Shown in pieces: positions 61,757 through 64,000 of a stretch of 64,000 bases of DNA. Numbering within the stretch: the first letter of the stretch is position 1; the number at the start of each line of letters is the position of its first letter. The notes beneath the pieces are model-generated. The model saw only the letters and a program-made list of their open reading frames with translations. It was not told where the DNA came from and made no database searches. The position numbers and the translations under genes were made by a program. This DNA is from Polaribacter sp. KT25b (GTDB lineage: Bacteria; Bacteroidota; Bacteroidia; Flavobacteriales; Flavobacteriaceae). Where the stretch lies: NCBI RefSeq assembly GCF_900105145.1, contig NZ_LT629752.1, positions 3,353,501 to 3,417,500 of the forward strand, given 5' to 3'.

Positions 61757-63211
61757 TTATTCTTTTTCTGATTTATCTGATATACCTGCTACTTTAGCAA
61801 CATTAATTACTGGTTTAGTTGGTATACCTTGTTCACTCCTCTTTTTATAAAACTCTCCAGAAGATTTTAATATCGTTTTTACTTCAGCTTGCGCGATAAC
61901 AGGGAATGTTCTTGCATATAATAAGAACAATACAAAGAAGAATCCTATCGTTCCAACAAATATACCTACATCTACAAACGTTGGTTCAAAACGCCACCAT
62001 GTAGATGGTAGATGCCCCTTACTTAATACAATTGCAATAATATCAAAACGCTCAAACCACATACCAATATTAATAGCAATCGAAATTATAAAAGTCCATA
62101 TAAAACTCCTTCTAATTTTCTTAAACCAAAGTAATTGTGGTGTAATAATATTAAATATTATTAATGACCAAAATGCCCAAGCATATGGTCCTGTAGCAGC
62201 ACCTACAGATAAGTATGTATAATTTTCATAAGGTGATCCTGTATACCAAGCAATAAAAAACTCTGTTGCATAAGCAACGGCAACAATACCTCCTGTTAAG
62301 ATAATTACTATATTCATATATTCAACATGCATACGAGTAATGTAATCTTCTAAATTAGTTACTTTTCTCATAATACCTAATAAGGTTTGTACCATTGCGA
62401 ATCCAGAGAAGATTGCTCCAGCTACGAAATAAGGTGGAAAAATAGTTGAGTGCCATCCTGGATTGATTGATGTAGCAAAATCCATAGATACAATTGTGTG
62501 CACAGAAAGCACTAATGGTGTTGCTAAACCTGCAAGTACTAAAGAGACCTCTTCAAAACGTTGCCAATCTTTTGCTCTTCCAGACCATCCAAAAGATAAT
62601 AAAGCATATATTTTCTTTTGAAAAGGTTTCACAGCTCTATCTCTAATCATTGCAAAATCTGGCAATAAACCTGTCCACCAGAAAACTAATGATACAGATA
62701 AATATGTTGAGATTGCAAAAACGTCCCATAATAATGGTGAGTTAAAGTTTACCCACAATGACCCAAATTGATTTGGCATTGGTAAAACCCAATAACCGTT
62801 CCAAGGTCTACCCATGTGAATAATTGGAAACAATCCTGCTTGAAAAACAGCAAAAATTGTCATTGCTTCTGCAGAACGGTTAATTGCCATTCTCCATTTT
62901 TGACGGAACAATAAAAGTACTGCAGATATTAAAGTCCCTGCGTGACCAATACCAACCCACCATACAAAGTTTGTTATATCCCAAGCCCAACCAATGTTCT
63001 TGCTTAATCCCCAAACTCCAATACCAGTTCCAACTGTGTAAAAAATACATCCAAATCCCCAAAGCATTGCTGCTAAAGAAATATAAAATGCTATATACCA
63101 ATTCTTGTTTGCTATACCTTCTATAGGTTTAGCAATGTCTTCGGTAATATCGTGATAACTTTTATCACCTAATACTAAAGGTTCCCTTATGGGTGCTTCG
63201 TAATGAGACAT
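61757..63211 (-). CDS. actC: Alternative complex III subunit ActC (NrfD/PsrC family)
   Basis: A 484-residue membrane protein with about ten helices, the quinol-binding member of ACIII. Family features are the N-terminal SYHDITEDIAKPIEGIANKN, WWVGIGHAGTLISAVLLLFR with the conserved His, PIIHMGRPWNGYWVLPMPNQ and PGWHSTIFPPYFVAGAIFSG. It is the membrane partner of the iron-sulfur subunit ActB, encoded just upstream. Confidence 0.96.
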   Translation of the reverse strand: MSHYEAPIREPLVLGDKSYHDITEDIAKPIEGIANKNWYIAFYISLAAMLWGFGCIFYTVGTGIGVWGLSKNIGWAWDITNFVWWVGIGHAGTLISAVLLLFRQKWRMAINRSAEAMTIFAVFQAGLFPIIHMGRPWNGYWVLPMPNQFGSLWVNFNSPLLWDVFAISTYLSVSLVFWWTGLLPDFAMIRDRAVKPFQKKIYALLSFGWSGRAKDWQRFEEVSLVLAGLATPLVLSVHTIVSMDFATSINPGWHSTIFPPYFVAGAIFSGFAMVQTLLGIMRKVTNLEDYITRMHVEYMNIVIILTGGIVAVAYATEFFIAWYTGSPYENYTYLSVGAATGPYAWAFWSLIIFNIITPQLLWFKKIRRSFIWTFIISIAINIGMWFERFDIIAIVLSKGHLPSTWWRFEPTFVDVGIFVGTIGFFFVLFLLYARTFPVIAQAEVKTILKSSGEFYKKRSEQGIPTKPVINVAKVAGISDKSEKE

Positions 63212-63233
63212 ATTTTTATATCTTAATTTTAAA

Positions 63234-64000
63234 TTACGCTTCGTTTGTATTTTTAACTTTCACTTGATAGATTACATTCGGTTTTGTCTGTAAGTAATCT
63301 AATACGTTATAAGCTCTTTTATCAATTGCTAATGCAGCAACATTGTCTTTTTTATTGTTCAAATCTCCAAAAACCATAGCTCCTGTAGTACATGCAGAAG
63401 AACAAGCTGTTTCGAATTCATCTGTATCTACAGCTCTTCCTTCTTTCTTAGCTTTTAAAATTGTTGCTTGTGTCATTTGAATACACATAGAACATTTTTC
63501 CATAACTCCTCTAGAACGAACTACAACATCTGGGTTTAAAACCATTTTACCATATTCGTTGTTCATATTAAAGTCAAACTCGTTATTATCTGCATAATTA
63601 AACCAGTTAAAACGACGAACTCTATAAGGACAGTTGTTTGCACAATATCTTGTACCTACACATCTGTTATATGCCATTTGGTTTTGACCTTGACGACCAT
63701 GTGATGTTGCTGCAACTGGACAAACGGTCTCACAAGGAGCATGATTACAATGTTGACACATCATTGGTTGAAAAGTAACTTCTGGGTTTTCAGCTTCAGT
63801 TTCTAGTGCTTCATACATTTCACCTCTACTTAAACCTAACTCTTTAGCTTCTTCTCTAGTTTCTACTTCAGAAGAATAATATCTATCAATACGCAACCAG
63901 TGCATATCTCTACCAACTCTTACTTCGTTTTTTCCAACTACTGGCACATTGTTTTCTGCATGACATGCAACAACACAAGCACCACAACCAGTACAAGAGG
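63234..64000 (-). CDS. actB: Alternative complex III subunit ActB, C-terminal part (cut by right edge)
   Basis: The frame is open from the window edge to a stop at 63234, so only the C-terminal 255 residues are present. They form the iron-sulfur half: CTGCGACVVACHAENNVPVV at the edge, MMCQHCNHAPCETVCPVAAT, NRCVGTRYCANNCPYRVRRF and MEKCSMCIQMT, enough for several Fe-S clusters. The N-terminal molybdopterin-oxidoreductase-like half and actA should lie to the right. A GTG at 63947 is internal and not the start. Confidence 0.95.
   Translation of the reverse strand, partial: SCTGCGACVVACHAENNVPVVGKNEVRVGRDMHWLRIDRYYSSEVETREEAKELGLSRGEMYEALETEAENPEVTFQPMMCQHCNHAPCETVCPVAATSHGRQGQNQMAYNRCVGTRYCANNCPYRVRRFNWFNYADNNEFDFNMNNEYGKMVLNPDVVVRSRGVMEKCSMCIQMTQATILKAKKEGRAVDTDEFETACSSACTTGAMVFGDLNNKKDNVAALAIDKRAYNVLDYLQTKPNVIYQVKVKNTNEA

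Noticed and set aside
63234..63947. A separate ferredoxin-like gene starting at 63947
   Set aside because: The frame continues upstream to the window edge with further cluster cysteines; it is the C-terminal part of ActB.

Overview
This 64 kb window is AT-rich, gene-dense chromosomal DNA from a marine-type Flavobacteriaceae bacterium (Bacteroidota), closest in character to Polaribacter or Tenacibaculum. The evidence is the short 287-residue primary sigma factor, promoters of the TTG / TAnnTTTG type, the ActBCDEF alternative complex III next to caa3-type oxidase genes, a long EF-Ts, SusC/TonB-style proteins with carboxypeptidase-like N-termini, and many Bacteroidota-only families (DUF3127, Haem_bd, TlpA lipoproteins). 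Genus is an inference. I see no prophage, insertion sequence, rRNA operon or CRISPR array.

Layout. 1-6.3 kb (minus): the start-side 1647 codons of a thioester alpha-2-macroglobulin lipoprotein, a small unknown gene, tRNA-Cys, folB and a zinc-ribbon gene. 6.4-11.9 kb (plus): glnS, followed in frame by a start-less DUF6370 remnant, a DUF2007 gene on minus, then rplM-rpsI and rpsB-tsf with a structured leader before rpsB. 11.9-17.4 kb: aat, a VTT-like membrane protein, DUF1456, a DUF3127 SSB-like protein, a flavin reductase, an orphan histidine kinase, a HIT hydrolase and greA. 17.5-23 kb (plus): a Rieske-like lipoprotein that lacks the histidine ligands, purK-purE, an M3 peptidase and a cell-surface-type protein. 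23-24.8 kb (minus): glycosyltransferase and Haem_bd protein. 24.9-34.2 kb (plus): lpdA, pabB-like, an alpha/beta hydrolase, tilS, a TlpA-type lipoprotein and DsbD. 34.4-41.2 kb (plus): ppc, comM, a Tat-exported aminotransferase and an AEC permease.

41.2-50.5 kb: ahcY (minus), a phosphopantetheinyl transferase, a lipoprotein, pnuC plus an overlapping NadR-like kinase, arfB, a TPP riboswitch and the TonB-dependent receptor it should control, then rpoD. 51.3-56.2 kb (minus): HMA protein, rhodanese lipoprotein, MBL-rhodanese persulfide dioxygenase-like protein and SulP transporter, which look like a sulfur-handling cluster, then ruvB. 56.3-64 kb (minus): the respiratory operon reading actB (cut by the window edge), actC, actD, actE, actF, ctaC, ctaD, which passes electrons from quinol through alternative complex III to cytochrome oxidase.

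The most unusual signals are: (1) three dispersed intergenic elements with a common RNA-like architecture (GATTGAA, a variable hairpin, then TAGTGnAAAGC) and compensating stem changes; (2) the thiamine-type TonB receptor, whose signal peptide is knocked out of frame by one base at an A8/T7 homopolymer pair directly before a 22-bp perfect palindrome; (3) T-rich tandem repeats filling the variable arm of the TPP riboswitch; (4) a complete DUF6370 domain without a start codon in frame after the glnS stop; and (5) a two-hairpin rpsB leader.
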